NCBI RefSeq assembly: GCF_004339465.1
Contig: NZ_SMFY01000003.1
Location: 495,344-559,343, forward strand
Length of the DNA: 64,000 nt
DNA from: Ancylobacter aquaticus
GTDB lineage: Bacteria > Pseudomonadota > Alphaproteobacteria > Rhizobiales > Xanthobacteraceae
Direction of reading: 5' to 3'
In this document: one piece after another, positions 46,591-56,001 of the stretch
How the letters are laid out: every line of letters starts with the position of its first letter
How positions within the stretch are numbered: position 1 is the stretch's first letter
Position numbers and translations under genes: made by a program
Notes under the pieces: generated by a model
Told to the model about the DNA's origin: nothing
What the model saw: only the letters and a program-made list of their open reading frames with translations
The model's database searches: none

Positions 46591-49155
46591 ATGTATCCCA
46601 GCTCCCGGTATCCCATCTTCCGCTTGCCGACGCCCCCGACCCGCGCCGCCGCGCTGTCCGCCTTCGGGCGGCGCCGCCGCCCGCTGCTGGGCGTCGCGCC
46701 TCTCTTTTTGGCGGTGCTCATGGCGCTGGCCTTGCTGGCCAGCGCCAGCGTCGGCTGGGCACAGGCACCGCTCGAACAGGTGCAGGTGCAGCAGAAGCTG
46801 GAGGGGCAGCGCGCCATTGTCGACGGCGTGGAGGCGGCGCTGGGGCGCGACGGGCTGCGCTCGATCGACCTCGACGATCTGCGCAACCGGCTGGACCCGG
46901 TGCGGACCGATCTGACCGCCGGCATCGCCCTGCTGGAGCCGCTGCTCGCCAATTTCAATCATCGCGTCAAGGAAATCGGCCCCAAGCCGGCCGAGGATGC
47001 GGCGCCGGAAGACGGCTCGATCACCTCCGAGCGCGACGCGCTGACCGCCCGCGCCACCGAACTCGACGGCGTGCTCAAGCAGGCCAAGCTGCTGAAGGTG
47101 CGGGCGGACCAGCTCTCCGATCGCATCACCAGCCGACGGCGGGCGCTGTTTACCGATACGCTGCTCGCACGCTCCTACAGCGTGCTCGATCCGTCGCTCT
47201 GGCTGCAGGCCGCCGCGGCGGTGCCGGTGGAACTGCGCGGCATCAATTACCTGCTGAGCGACTGGGCGGCCTATGCCAATGCGCGCATGCCGTTTCTCGG
47301 GCAGGTCGCGGTGGCCTTCGGCGCGCTGGTGATCGTCGCTCTCATTTTCCTGGCGCGCCACATGCTCGCGCGGCCGCTGCACCGTGCCGAACTGGGCACC
47401 GAGGGCGAGCCGCTCTCGCGTCTGAGGGCATGCGGGCTTTCAGCGCTGGTGGCCCTGCTGCGCATGGCAGCGGCGCCGCTGGCGGTGAGTGCCGTGCTGG
47501 CCTTGCTGAACAGTTTCGACCTGCTGCCGCCCCGGGTGAACGAGATCGCGCAGGGCGTTCTGCTCGCCGTCTACATCCTCGCCGTCGGGCGCGGGCTGCT
47601 CGACGGCGCGCTGGCGCCGGGGGAACCGCAGCGCCGCGTGGTGCCGCTCTCGGACGACATGGTCCGGCTGATCTACCGCCATGCGGCGGTCGGCCTGTGG
47701 ATTCTCGGCATCGCGGTGGTGCTCGGCGCGGTACACCGCGCGCTGGTGGTGCCGGTGCCGCTCTCGGTCGCGACCAGCGCGACGATGTCGCTCTGCCTCG
47801 TCGTGGTGGCCTCGCGCGCCATGCGCGCCCTCAATGCGCTGTCCGCCGACAATGACGAGGACGAGGCCAAGGCGTCGGACGGCAAAATCCCGGACAGCAA
47901 GATTCCGGACAGCAAGGCCGAGGATGGCCGCGACGCCCCTTCGTCCTCCCTGCTGAACTGGATCAAGTTTCCCTTCTGGGTGCTGAACCTCGCCATCCTC
48001 GGCGCGCTGATCACAGGCTATGTCAGCATCGCCTCTTTCCTGTCCTCGCGCACGCTGATCGGCGTGGTGATGGCGGGGGCGCTCTATCTCGTCGTGGCGC
48101 TGATAAACGCGCTGTTCATCGACTCCCTCGCCACCGGCCCGAGGGCGCGCCACGCGGCGAAGACGCTGGGCATCAGGCCGGCCAGCCTCGAACTGCTCTC
48201 GGTGCTCGTTGCCGGCGTCCTGAAGGCGGTGGCGATCATCGGCATCGTCATTGTGGTGGTGGGCACTTTCGGCACCTCCACCTCGGATTTCGCCGATCTG
48301 GCGAGCCGCGTCACGCTTGGTTTCACCATCGGCAGCTCGACCATCGCGCTCGGCGACATATTGAGCGCGCTGCTGTTCCTGGTGATCGGCATCGTCATCG
48401 CCCGGGCCGTTCAGCGCTGGTTCGCGGTGGCGATCCTGCCCAGGACCGCCTTCGACCAGGGCCTGCAGAATTCCATCGCCACCATCATCGGCTATATCGG
48501 CTTCATCGCGGTGAGCGCGATGGCGATGGGGCAGCTCGGGCTGAACCTGGAGAACATCGCGCTGGTCGCCGGTGCCCTTTCGGTCGGTATCGGCTTTGGC
48601 CTGCAATCCATCGTCTCGAACTTCGTCTCGGGCCTGATCCTGCTGGCCGAGCGGCCGATCCGGGTCGGCGACACCATCGCGGTGAAGGGCGAGGAGGGCT
48701 ATGTGCGCCGCATCAGCGTGCGCGCGACCGAGATCGAGACCTTCGACCGCGCGGCGGTGCTGATCCCCAATTCCGACCTCATCACCGGCATGGTGAAGAA
48801 TTTCACCCATGCCAACACCAGCGGCAGGGTGATCGTGGCGGTGAATGTCGCCTATGACGCGGATGCCGACGAGGTGCGCGACATCCTCATCGGCTGCGCC
48901 TGCGACCACCCGCAGGTGCTGCGCTCGCCGCCGCCGCGCGTCTTCCTGATGGCGTTCGGCGACAGCTATCTGAAATTCGAGCTGCGCTGCGTGGTGGCGA
49001 ATGTCGATTATGCGCTCACCGTGAAGAGCGATCTGCATTTCGCCGTGCTGGACCGGCTGAAGACGGCGAAGATCGGCATTCCCTACACGCCGTGGGCCAT
49101 CTATCGCGGCGGGCCGATCGGCGACGAACCGGCGGCCGGAGATGACGACGCCTAG
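46591..49155 (+). CDS. large mechanosensitive channel (DUF3772-MscS type)
   Basis: An 854-residue membrane protein. After a signal peptide or first helix, a periplasmic DUF3772 domain begins (RAIVDGVEAALGRDGL, then LDDLRNRLDPVRTDL, residues about 70-160). Some ten hydrophobic segments follow. The C-terminal MscS module has the pore helix ALSVGIGFGLQSIVSNFVSG and the cytoplasmic segment LLAERPIRVGDTIAVKGEEG. A loop around residue 430-450 carries a short KIPDS repeat. It should release solutes on hypo-osmotic shock. Confidence 0.9.
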   Translation: MYPSSRYPIFRLPTPPTRAAALSAFGRRRRPLLGVAPLFLAVLMALALLASASVGWAQAPLEQVQVQQKLEGQRAIVDGVEAALGRDGLRSIDLDDLRNRLDPVRTDLTAGIALLEPLLANFNHRVKEIGPKPAEDAAPEDGSITSERDALTARATELDGVLKQAKLLKVRADQLSDRITSRRRALFTDTLLARSYSVLDPSLWLQAAAAVPVELRGINYLLSDWAAYANARMPFLGQVAVAFGALVIVALIFLARHMLARPLHRAELGTEGEPLSRLRACGLSALVALLRMAAAPLAVSAVLALLNSFDLLPPRVNEIAQGVLLAVYILAVGRGLLDGALAPGEPQRRVVPLSDDMVRLIYRHAAVGLWILGIAVVLGAVHRALVVPVPLSVATSATMSLCLVVVASRAMRALNALSADNDEDEAKASDGKIPDSKIPDSKAEDGRDAPSSSLLNWIKFPFWVLNLAILGALITGYVSIASFLSSRTLIGVVMAGALYLVVALINALFIDSLATGPRARHAAKTLGIRPASLELLSVLVAGVLKAVAIIGIVIVVVGTFGTSTSDFADLASRVTLGFTIGSSTIALGDILSALLFLVIGIVIARAVQRWFAVAILPRTAFDQGLQNSIATIIGYIGFIAVSAMAMGQLGLNLENIALVAGALSVGIGFGLQSIVSNFVSGLILLAERPIRVGDTIAVKGEEGYVRRISVRATEIETFDRAAVLIPNSDLITGMVKNFTHANTSGRVIVAVNVAYDADADEVRDILIGCACDHPQVLRSPPPRVFLMAFGDSYLKFELRCVVANVDYALTVKSDLHFAVLDRLKTAKIGIPYTPWAIYRGGPIGDEPAAGDDDA

Positions 49156-49285
49156 GGTAAAATTCGCGGGACGCTCCGCTCGCCGGGGGCGCGTTAAGGA
49201 TTGGTTTACCGATCCGGGCGGATTCAATCGGGCCGGGTCCGGTTCGCACCGTGCCTTATCCGCTCCTCCTTGAGATGAGTCGCGC

Positions 49286-49915
49286 ATGTCCACCTTGCTG
49301 TTGAAGCGCCTTGCCGGTCTGCTGCTGGTGCCCCTGATGCTCGCGGCCTGTGCCGCCGGGCCCACCACCCTGCCGGTGGACGAGACCTTCTATGCCAACA
49401 TCGCGAAGGGCGGCGCGCTCGACCCGCAGGCGGCTGCCGCGCTGATCAGCGATTACCGGCGCGGGCGCGGCCTGCCGGCGGTGACGATCGACCCCGTGCT
49501 GATGAACGTCGCCGAGCGACAGGCCAAGGCGATGGCGTCGGCGGACAAGCTCTCGCACAATATTGGCGGGCGCGGACTGACCACGCGGCTGAAGGTGGGC
49601 GGGTTCAGCGGACTCAAGGCGGCGGAGAATGTGGGCGCCGGCTATCACACCCTGGCCGAGGCGTTTTCCGGCTGGCGGGATTCGCCCTCCCACAACAAGA
49701 ACATGCTGCTCGCGGGTGCTACCCGCCTCGGCATCGCCGCCGTTCGCTCGCCGCGCAGCAAGTACAGCGTCTACTGGGCGATGGTGATCGCCGTGCCGGA
49801 TGCGAGGGCGGAAGCCGCCGAGGCGGCCGCGAGCCCCGCCGGAGCGACAGCCACTCCGCCGGCGGCCGGCAGCACGCAGGTTCTGCTCAACGGCGCGCCG
49901 CTGCCGAGCCAATAG
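49286..49915 (+). CDS. CAP/SCP domain lipoprotein
   Basis: A 209-residue protein. The lipobox LMLAAC places the lipidated cysteine at residue 22. The CAP domain (about residues 50-170) shows LISDYRRGRGLPAV, a histidine in KLSHNIGG, the segment AAENVGAGYHTLAEAFSGW and the signature WRDSPSHNKNMLL. A short alanine/proline tail follows. Bacterial members are surface or periplasmic proteins of unclear function. It follows the channel gene by 130 bases and converges with the CobW gene. Confidence 0.87.
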   Translation: MSTLLLKRLAGLLLVPLMLAACAAGPTTLPVDETFYANIAKGGALDPQAAAALISDYRRGRGLPAVTIDPVLMNVAERQAKAMASADKLSHNIGGRGLTTRLKVGGFSGLKAAENVGAGYHTLAEAFSGWRDSPSHNKNMLLAGATRLGIAAVRSPRSKYSVYWAMVIAVPDARAEAAEAAASPAGATATPPAAGSTQVLLNGAPLPSQ

Positions 49916-49933
49916 CCCGCCGGTGCTCGTGGC

Positions 49934-51076
49934 TCAGCGCCGGAGCGTGGCCGGCGCGAGCGGGTTGTCGGTCATGGCGACGCCGTCCGGCTGGCCGATG
50001 GCCGGCAAGCCCATGAAGGCGTCGAACAGCCGGCGGATCACCGCCGGCTCGACATCGCGCACGATCATCACGAGCCGGGTGCGCCGGTCGTCGTCCGGCC
50101 AGGCGGCGAGCTGGCTCGGCGGGTGCAGCACATGCTGGACGCCGTGCAGCACGAGGGGATGCTCGGGGTCCTCGGCCAGCTTCACGATGCCCTTGAGCCG
50201 CAAGAGCTTGGGCCCATGGGTGCCGCGCACCAACTCCAGGAACATGTCGATGGCGGCGGCGGAGACCGGCGCGTCGGTGGCCACGGTGAAGGCACGGATG
50301 CGCTCGTCATGGCGGTTCTCGTCATGGACATGCCCGTTCAGGGAGTGGGCGCGCGAGGCCTCCTCCGCCGCCGTCACCGCCTCGTCGGCGAGCCAGCGCG
50401 ACACGTCGGGGATCTTGGTCGCGGGATTGTAAAGTCCGGCGCCGAGCAGCGCCTCGGGCGTCGCTTCGCCCTTCGCCGCATTGAGCACAGGGGCGCCTGG
50501 CGCCAGGCGCGCAAGGCGCCGGCGCAGCGCGGCGAGGCCGACCTCGCGCTCGGGCGTGTCGACCAGATCGGTCTTGGTGAGCACGATACGGTCGGAAATG
50601 GCCGCCTGCCGGACGGATTCCGGGTGGGCGTCGAGCGTGCCGAGGCCGTTCACCGCGTCGACCACGGTGACGACGCCGTCCAGCCGAAAGCGCATCACCA
50701 GATAGGGGTGCATCATCAGGACGTGCAGGATCGGCGCCGGGTCGGCGAGGCCGGTGGTCTCGATCAGCACGCGGTGGAAGGGCGGGATGGCGCCATTGTC
50801 CATGCGCCGCAAAAGCTGCTCCAGCCCCTCGGACAGGTCGCCGCGAATGGTGCAGCACAGGCAGCCGGAGGCGAGCAGCACGGTGGCGTCGTCGAAATGC
50901 TGGACGAGGAGATGGTCGAGCCCGATCTCGCCGAACTCGTTGATCAGCACGGCGGTGTCCGCCATGCCCGGCTGTTGCAGCAGGGCGTTGAGCAGCGTCG
51001 TCTTGCCGGCGCCGAGAAAGCCGGTGAGCAACGTGACCGGAATGGGTTCCGGGGGGAGGTGGGTCGCCTCGCTCAT
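49934..51076 (-). CDS. CobW/COG0523 family GTPase (metal chaperone)
   Basis: A 380-residue G3E-class GTPase. Motifs: Walker A LLTGFLGAGKTTLLNALL, the metal-binding GCLCCTIRGDL, ETTGLADPAPI, and the guanine motif TKTDLVD. The middle has a histidine-rich loop NGHVHDENRHDERI typical of metal-handling members, and the C-terminal CobW_C domain follows. It probably delivers zinc or cobalt to a client metalloenzyme; no zinc-box gene adjoins it, so the metal is not decided. Confidence 0.87.
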   Translation of the reverse strand: MSEATHLPPEPIPVTLLTGFLGAGKTTLLNALLQQPGMADTAVLINEFGEIGLDHLLVQHFDDATVLLASGCLCCTIRGDLSEGLEQLLRRMDNGAIPPFHRVLIETTGLADPAPILHVLMMHPYLVMRFRLDGVVTVVDAVNGLGTLDAHPESVRQAAISDRIVLTKTDLVDTPEREVGLAALRRRLARLAPGAPVLNAAKGEATPEALLGAGLYNPATKIPDVSRWLADEAVTAAEEASRAHSLNGHVHDENRHDERIRAFTVATDAPVSAAAIDMFLELVRGTHGPKLLRLKGIVKLAEDPEHPLVLHGVQHVLHPPSQLAAWPDDDRRTRLVMIVRDVEPAVIRRLFDAFMGLPAIGQPDGVAMTDNPLAPATLRR

Positions 51077-51142
51077 GAGCGAAATCCTGTTCGGGCGCGG
51101 CCCGGCGGTGCCGCGTTCGCGCCCGCGAGCAACACGCCCGCT

Positions 51143-52432
51143 CTATTGCGGCGGGGGAGGAACGGCGAGGTTGGCCGGCCCGGACGCCGGCTTCGACGCA
51201 GGCTTGGGCTTGGGTTTCGGTTTGGGCTTCGGGGCCGGCGCGGCGGGATCGGCGGGGTCGATGATCGCCGTCGTCTGGCCCTTCTTGCCGGCCGGCTTCT
51301 TTGCCGTCTGCTTCTTCGGTGCGGGCGGCGGCGGGTAGGCGGCGGCGAGCGCCTCTGCGCTGGGGAACGGCCCGACGAACACTTCGACCGGGGGCATGGA
51401 GGGCGGCAGCTTCTGCAGCAGGCTGGCGCCGGTGACGGTGCCGTCGAGCCGGGCCATGCCGGCGGCGACATAGCCGGTGGGCGCCGGGCCGCTGTCATCA
51501 TCGGCTTCCGAGGCGGTGTTCTTGCGCTTGCCGCCACAGACCTGCGCGCGCATGTCGGTCGGCGGGCCGCTCTCATTGCGCAGTGAATCCACCGACGGGG
51601 CGAGCGAGCCGAACACATTGCCGGACTGCTGGAAGCCGCGCTCCAGCAGCAGGGCGGCCTCCTCCGTGCGCGCCTTGCCGGACTCGGTGCCCAGCACGAC
51701 GGCGAGAAGATGCCGGTTGCCGCGCGTCGCGCTGGCTACCAGGTTGAAGCCAGAGGCGCAGATGAAGCCGGTCTTCATCCCGTCGGCGCCGGGATAGCGG
51801 TCGATCAGCTTGTTGTAGCTGCGGATGACGGCCGGGCCGACCTTGATCGCCGGAATGCGGAACAGGTCGGCCTGTTCGGGGAAATTGAGGAATATGGCGC
51901 GGGCGAGGATGGCGAGGTCGCGCGCGGTCGAGACCTGCGCCGGGTCGGGTAGGCCGTTCGGGTTGGCGTAATGGGTGCCGGTCATGCCGAGTTCGGCGGC
52001 GGTGGCGTTCATCTCGTCGATGAAGGCGGGCAGGTTGCCGCTGACGCCTTCCGCGAGCACCACGGCGATGTCGTTGGCCGATTTCACCAGCATCATCTTG
52101 AGGGCATTGTCGACCGTCACCTGAGTGCCGGCCTTGAAGCCCATCTTGGAGGGCTTCTGGGTCGTCGCGTAGTTGGAGACGGTGATCAGCGTCTCCGGTG
52201 TCAGCCGGCCGGCGCGGATGGCCTTGAAGGTGACATAGGCGGTCATCAGCTTGGTGATGGAGGCGGGGTACCACGGCTTGGTGGCATCCTCCGCCAGCAG
52301 CACCTTGCCGCTGTCGACCTCGATGACCAGCGCCGGCGTGGCGCGCGCCGTCAGCGGTGCGAGCAGTGCGGCGCCGACAAGCCCGGCCACGAGCCAGGCG
52401 CGGCGGGGGCGGAACAGGGAAAGGTTCAGCAC
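51143..52432 (-). CDS. D-alanyl-D-alanine carboxypeptidase (penicillin-binding protein)
   Basis: A 429-residue serine peptidase that trims peptidoglycan pentapeptides. Catalytic motifs are PASITKLMTAY (SxxK), KSANDIAVVLAEG (SxN) and GADGMKTGFICASG (KTG). GTG 52432 gives a clean signal peptide (RRAWLVAGLVGAALLAPLTARA); the frame is open to 52528 with an ATG at 52504, so the start is not settled. The C-terminal 110 residues are low complexity with a PKPKPKPK stretch and a short VEVFVGPFPSAEAL segment that recalls a SPOR repeat. Confidence 0.9.
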   Translation of the reverse strand: MLNLSLFRPRRAWLVAGLVGAALLAPLTARATPALVIEVDSGKVLLAEDATKPWYPASITKLMTAYVTFKAIRAGRLTPETLITVSNYATTQKPSKMGFKAGTQVTVDNALKMMLVKSANDIAVVLAEGVSGNLPAFIDEMNATAAELGMTGTHYANPNGLPDPAQVSTARDLAILARAIFLNFPEQADLFRIPAIKVGPAVIRSYNKLIDRYPGADGMKTGFICASGFNLVASATRGNRHLLAVVLGTESGKARTEEAALLLERGFQQSGNVFGSLAPSVDSLRNESGPPTDMRAQVCGGKRKNTASEADDDSGPAPTGYVAAGMARLDGTVTGASLLQKLPPSMPPVEVFVGPFPSAEALAAAYPPPPAPKKQTAKKPAGKKGQTTAIIDPADPAAPAPKPKPKPKPKPASKPASGPANLAVPPPPQ

Positions 52433-52617
52433 GCTTCCAATATCCGTTTCAAACCGGGGACGGCGGGCCAAGGCCGGCCCGAGAAGGTATCTCGCCCCTT
52501 GCATAACCCGAACCCCGCGGCGGCGCAAAAGGCAAAGCCCGGCCGACGGATCACACCGGCGCCATCCGACCCACGGGCTGCCGCACAGGCTTCACGTAAA
52601 TGGTTCTAGAATCGCTT

Positions 52618-52673
52618 CACGAGTGATTCGACATGAGTGATTTGGCATGAGCGATCCAGCATGAGCGATGCGA
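52618..52673 (+). repeat. four tandem 14-bp units spanning the hisE start, with two overlapping mini-ORFs
   Basis: Four units begin at 52618, 52632, 52646 and 52660 and share CAtGAGyGATnnnn. In units 2 and 3 an ATG opens a five-codon frame (M-S-D-L-A and M-S-D-P-A). Each mini-ORF TGA overlaps the ATG of the next unit as ATGA, the last one being hisE. In unit 1 the ATG position is ACG. Confidence 0.85.
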
Positions 52674-53098
52674 TCCGCCGCCTGCACGCCGCCGTGGCCG
52701 CGACACGGAAGGGCACCAACCCTTCGGTGCGGACGGAGAAGCTGTTCCGCAAGGGCCGGGCTGCGATGGCCAAGAAGGTGGCCGAGGAGGCGGTGGAGGT
52801 GGCGCTCGACGCTGTGGTCGGCGACCGCGCCGCCACCGTGCGCGAGAGCGTTGATCTACTCTACAATCTGGTCGTCCTGTGGGTCGAACTCGGCATCGAG
52901 CCGGACGATGTGTGGGCGGAAATGCGTCGGCGCGAGAAACTGCTCGGCATGGCCGAAAAGCTGCCCAAGCGCCGGGCCGGGATCGGCCTGCCACTGCATG
53001 AGGGCGCGGCGCCCCTGCTCTGGGACGCGTCCGAGGGACCCGGCGCGGCGGGCGGTCCTGTCGTGCCGGCAGCGGCGACCCGCGGCAAGCGCGCCTGA
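52661..53098 (+). CDS. hisE: phosphoribosyl-ATP diphosphatase
   Basis: A 145-residue all-helical pyrophosphatase of the second step of histidine synthesis. Seen are RTEKLFRKGRAAMAKKVAEEAVEVALDAV with the metal-binding EEAVE glutamates and ESVDLLYNLVVLWVELGI with the ExxDL site. About 35 residues at the C-terminus (after KRRAGIGLP) exceed the usual HisE length and look disordered. ATG 52661 has no good ribosome site; translation may depend on the overlapping mini-ORFs just upstream. No other his gene is in the window, which is unusual but not rare for hisE. Confidence 0.82.
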   Translation: MSDAIRRLHAAVAATRKGTNPSVRTEKLFRKGRAAMAKKVAEEAVEVALDAVVGDRAATVRESVDLLYNLVVLWVELGIEPDDVWAEMRRREKLLGMAEKLPKRRAGIGLPLHEGAAPLLWDASEGPGAAGGPVVPAAATRGKRA

Positions 53099-53126
53099 TT
53101 TTTTGCCTGCGCTCGCGGGGATTGGT

Positions 53127-53963
53127 TCAGTGGCGCCCGCCGCTGCGGCCGAGGCGGGCCTCCAGCAGCGTCTTGGCCAGAAGCGTGACGATGGCAAGCA
53201 AAGCCAGCAGCGAGGCGACGGCGAAAGACGCCTGGAACTGGTACTCGTTATAGAGGATCTCGACCTGCAGCGGGATGGTGTTGGTCTCGCCGCGCACGTG
53301 GCCCGACACCACCGAGACGGCGCCGAACTCGCCCATGGCGCGGGCGTTACACAGCAGCACGCCATAGAGCAGCGCCCATTTGATATTGGGCAGGGTGACG
53401 CGCGAGAACACCCGCCAGCCGCCGGCGCCGAGCGTAACGGCGGCTTCCTCCTCCATCGTACCCTGCTCCTGCATCAGCGGGATCAACTCGCGGGCGACGA
53501 AGGGGAAGGTGACGAAGATCGTCGCCAGCGTGATGCCCGGCCAGGAGAAGATGATCTTCCAGCCATTGTCGATCAGCCATTCGCCGAAATAACCCTGCGC
53601 CCCGAACAGCAGCACGAAGACCAGGCCGGCCACCACCGGGGACACGGAGAAGGGCAGGTCGATGAGCGTGATGAGCAGGCTCTTGCCGCGAAATTCAAAC
53701 TTCGTCAGCGACCATGCCATCACCAGCCCCATCGTGGTGTTGGCCGTGAGGGAGAGCGCCGTGACCAGCAAGGTGAGCCGCACCGCCGCCAGCGCGTCGG
53801 GTTCGACCAGCGCCGCCAGATAGGCCTCCCAGCCCTTGGAGAAGGCCTGGGCGAAGACATTGACCAGCGGCAGCAGGATGAACAGGCCGATGACGAGGAC
53901 GGCGAGAGCGATGAGGATGCCGCGCACCAGAGCGGGCTCGTCGCGGATGGGCGCGGGGGTCAT
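53127..53963 (-). CDS. cysW: sulfate ABC transporter permease CysW
   Basis: A 278-residue inner-membrane permease of the sulfate/thiosulfate importer. It has six hydrophobic helices and FVTFPFVARELIPLMQEQGTMEEEAAVTLGAGGWRVF, which contains the EAA coupling loop. AMGEFGAVSVVSGHVRGETNTIPLQVEILYNEY is the CysW-specific C-terminal block. ATG 53963 overlaps the cysT stop as ATGA. The gene that should follow, cysA (ATPase), is absent: hisE converges 28 bases away. Confidence 0.94.
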   Translation of the reverse strand: MTPAPIRDEPALVRGILIALAVLVIGLFILLPLVNVFAQAFSKGWEAYLAALVEPDALAAVRLTLLVTALSLTANTTMGLVMAWSLTKFEFRGKSLLITLIDLPFSVSPVVAGLVFVLLFGAQGYFGEWLIDNGWKIIFSWPGITLATIFVTFPFVARELIPLMQEQGTMEEEAAVTLGAGGWRVFSRVTLPNIKWALLYGVLLCNARAMGEFGAVSVVSGHVRGETNTIPLQVEILYNEYQFQASFAVASLLALLAIVTLLAKTLLEARLGRSGGRH

Positions 53964-54847
53964 GCCAGCCTCCCGGTGCGGCTGCGCGACCAGCGCTGCA
54001 ACCCGTTGACGACGAAGAGCAGCAGGAAGGACGCCACCAGCATCGTCGCGGCAATGGCGGTGGCGTCGGCGTAGCGGAACTCCTCCAGCCGGATGACGAT
54101 GAGCAGCGGGGCGATTTCCGATACGTTCGGCAGGTTGCCGGCGATGAAGATCACCGAGCCGTACTCGCCCACCGCGCGGGCGAAAGCGAGAGCGAAGCCG
54201 GTGAGGAAGGCCGGCAACACCGCTGGGGCAATGACGCGCCGCACCGTGGTCCAGCGCCCGGCGCCGAGCGTGGCCGCTGCTTCTTCGAGATCGTGGTCGA
54301 GGTCTTCCAGCACCGGCTGGACGGTGCGCACCACGAAGGGCAGGCCGATGAAGATCAGCGCGATGAGGATGCCCAGCGGGGTGAAGGCGACCTTGACGCC
54401 GAGCGGCGCCAGCAGGGCGCCGATCCAGCCATTTTCGGCATAGAGCGTGGTGAGCGCGATACCGGCCACCGCCGTGGGCAGGGCGAAGGGGATGTCGATC
54501 AGCGCGTCGAGCACCCGCCGGCCGGGGAAGTCATAGCGCACCAGCACCCAGACGATAATGCCGCCGAGCACGAGGTTGATGCTGGCGGCGGCAAGCGACA
54601 GGCCGAAGGAGATTTTCAGCGCGTTGAGCGTGCGCGGCGCGGTGAGGATGGCGAAGATCCGATCCGGCGACAGTTCGGCGGTCTTCAGGAACAGTGCCGC
54701 CAGCGGAATGAGCACCACCAGCGACAGCCAGAGCAGCGTCAGCCCCAATGTGAGGCCGAAGCCGGGGACGACGCTCCGGGCCCGCTGCGCGACGGGCGGG
54801 GGAGGGCTTCCCACGAAGGTGGTTCGGTCCAGCGTGATGTCGCTCAA
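53960..54847 (-). CDS. cysT: sulfate ABC transporter permease CysT
   Basis: A 295-residue permease, partner of CysW. Family segments are GLTLGLTLLWLSLVVLIPLAALF, DIPFALPTAVAGIALTTLY, the coupling loop VLEDLDHDLEEAAATLGAGRW and AVGEYGSVIFIAGNLP. The start is TTG 54847, supported by GGAG 7 bases upstream; no ATG or GTG gives the expected N-terminus. A strong hairpin separates it from sbp, which may lower permease expression relative to the binding protein. Confidence 0.93.
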   Translation of the reverse strand: MSDITLDRTTFVGSPPPPVAQRARSVVPGFGLTLGLTLLWLSLVVLIPLAALFLKTAELSPDRIFAILTAPRTLNALKISFGLSLAAASINLVLGGIIVWVLVRYDFPGRRVLDALIDIPFALPTAVAGIALTTLYAENGWIGALLAPLGVKVAFTPLGILIALIFIGLPFVVRTVQPVLEDLDHDLEEAAATLGAGRWTTVRRVIAPAVLPAFLTGFALAFARAVGEYGSVIFIAGNLPNVSEIAPLLIVIRLEEFRYADATAIAATMLVASFLLLFVVNGLQRWSRSRTGRLA

Positions 54848-54879
54848 GGCGGCGCTCCGGGCGGGTGGTTTTCACGGCG

Positions 54880-54905
54880 AAGGCCGTGCCCTGCGGCACG
54901 GCCTT
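54880..54905 (-). promoter_or_regulatory. intercistronic stem-loop between sbp and cysT
   Basis: AAGGCCGTGCC (54880-54890) pairs perfectly with GGCACGGCCTT (54895-54905) around four bases, in the 122-base gap between sbp and cysT. No T-run follows on the minus strand. Such stems often protect the abundant binding-protein mRNA in ABC operons; that role is inferred. Confidence 0.6.
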
Positions 54906-54969
54906 GGAGGTTCGTTTGGTCGCGGACGCTGGGGGCGGCGGAAGCCGGCCCCGCCGGCCCGTCACATCG

Positions 54970-56001
54970 TCAGTTGGAATAGATCTGGTCGAACACGCCG
55001 CCATCGGCGAAATGGGTCTGCTGCGCCTTGCGCCAGCCGCCGAAGGCCGGGTCGTCGATGGTCACGAGATCGACCTTGGGGAAGACTTTCTCATAGTCCT
55101 TGGCGACGTCCGGGTCGCGCGGACGGTAGAAGTTTTCGGCGGCCAGCTTCTGGCCTTCCTTGCTGTAGAGTAGCTTGAGATAGGCTTCGGCGGCCTCGCC
55201 CGTGCCCTTGCGCGCGACATTCTTGTCGACCACGGCGACCGGCGGCTCGGCGAGGATGGAGAGCGAGGGGACGACGATGTCGAACCTGTCGTCGCCAAAT
55301 TCCTTCTTCGACAAGAAGGCCTCGTTCTCCCAGGCGAGCAGCACGTCGCCGACGCCGCGCTCGGTGAAGGTGACTGTGGAGCCGCGCGCGCCGGTGTCGA
55401 GCACGGGAACGTGCCTGTAGAGCTCGCCGACGAACTCCTTGGCCTTCTCCTCCGAGCCGTAGGTCTTCAGCGCATAGGCCCAGGCGGCGAGGTAGTTCCA
55501 GCGTGCCCCGCCCGAGGTCTTGGGGTTGGGGGTGATGACCTGCACGCCCGGCTTTGCGAGGTCGTCCCAGTCCTTGATGCCCTTCGGGTTGCCCTTGCGC
55601 ACCAGGAAAACGATGGTCGAGGTGTAGGGCGAGGCATTGTCCGGCAGGCGCTTCTGCCAGTCCTGCGCCAGGAAGCCCCGGTCGGCGATGGCGTCGATGT
55701 CATAGGCCAGCGCCAGGGTGACGACGTCGGCGTCGAGCCCGTCGATCACCGAGCGCGCCTGCTTGCCCGAACCGCCATGCGAGGTCTTGATCTCGACGCT
55801 CTTGCCGGTGTCGGCCTTGTAGCGCGCGGCGAACAGCTTGTTGAACTGGGCGTAGAGCTCGCGGGTGGGGTCGTAGGAAACGTTGAGCAGCGTGACATCG
55901 GCGGCGCGGGCCGCCGGCGCCAGTGCGATCGGTGCTGCCAGCGCGGCGACGAACGCGGCAAAGAGCGCGGCCTTCGCCACGGGCTTGAAAGGGAAGGACA
56001 T
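54970..56001 (-). CDS. sbp: sulfate-binding periplasmic protein
   Basis: A 343-residue protein with a signal peptide ending near APAARAAD. The mature start [77 protein letters not shown] and WENEAFLS are hallmark sulfate-binding segments; the SGGSG-like loop contacts sulfate. ATG 56001 has GGAG 9 bases upstream. It starts the sbp-cysT-cysW unit and is transcribed away from the SapC-like gene. Confidence 0.95.
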   Translation of the reverse strand: MSFPFKPVAKAALFAAFVAALAAPIALAPAARAADVTLLNVSYDPTRELYAQFNKLFAARYKADTGKSVEIKTSHGGSGKQARSVIDGLDADVVTLALAYDIDAIADRGFLAQDWQKRLPDNASPYTSTIVFLVRKGNPKGIKDWDDLAKPGVQVITPNPKTSGGARWNYLAAWAYALKTYGSEEKAKEFVGELYRHVPVLDTGARGSTVTFTERGVGDVLLAWENEAFLSKKEFGDDRFDIVVPSLSILAEPPVAVVDKNVARKGTGEAAEAYLKLLYSKEGQKLAAENFYRPRDPDVAKDYEKVFPKVDLVTIDDPAFGGWRKAQQTHFADGGVFDQIYSN

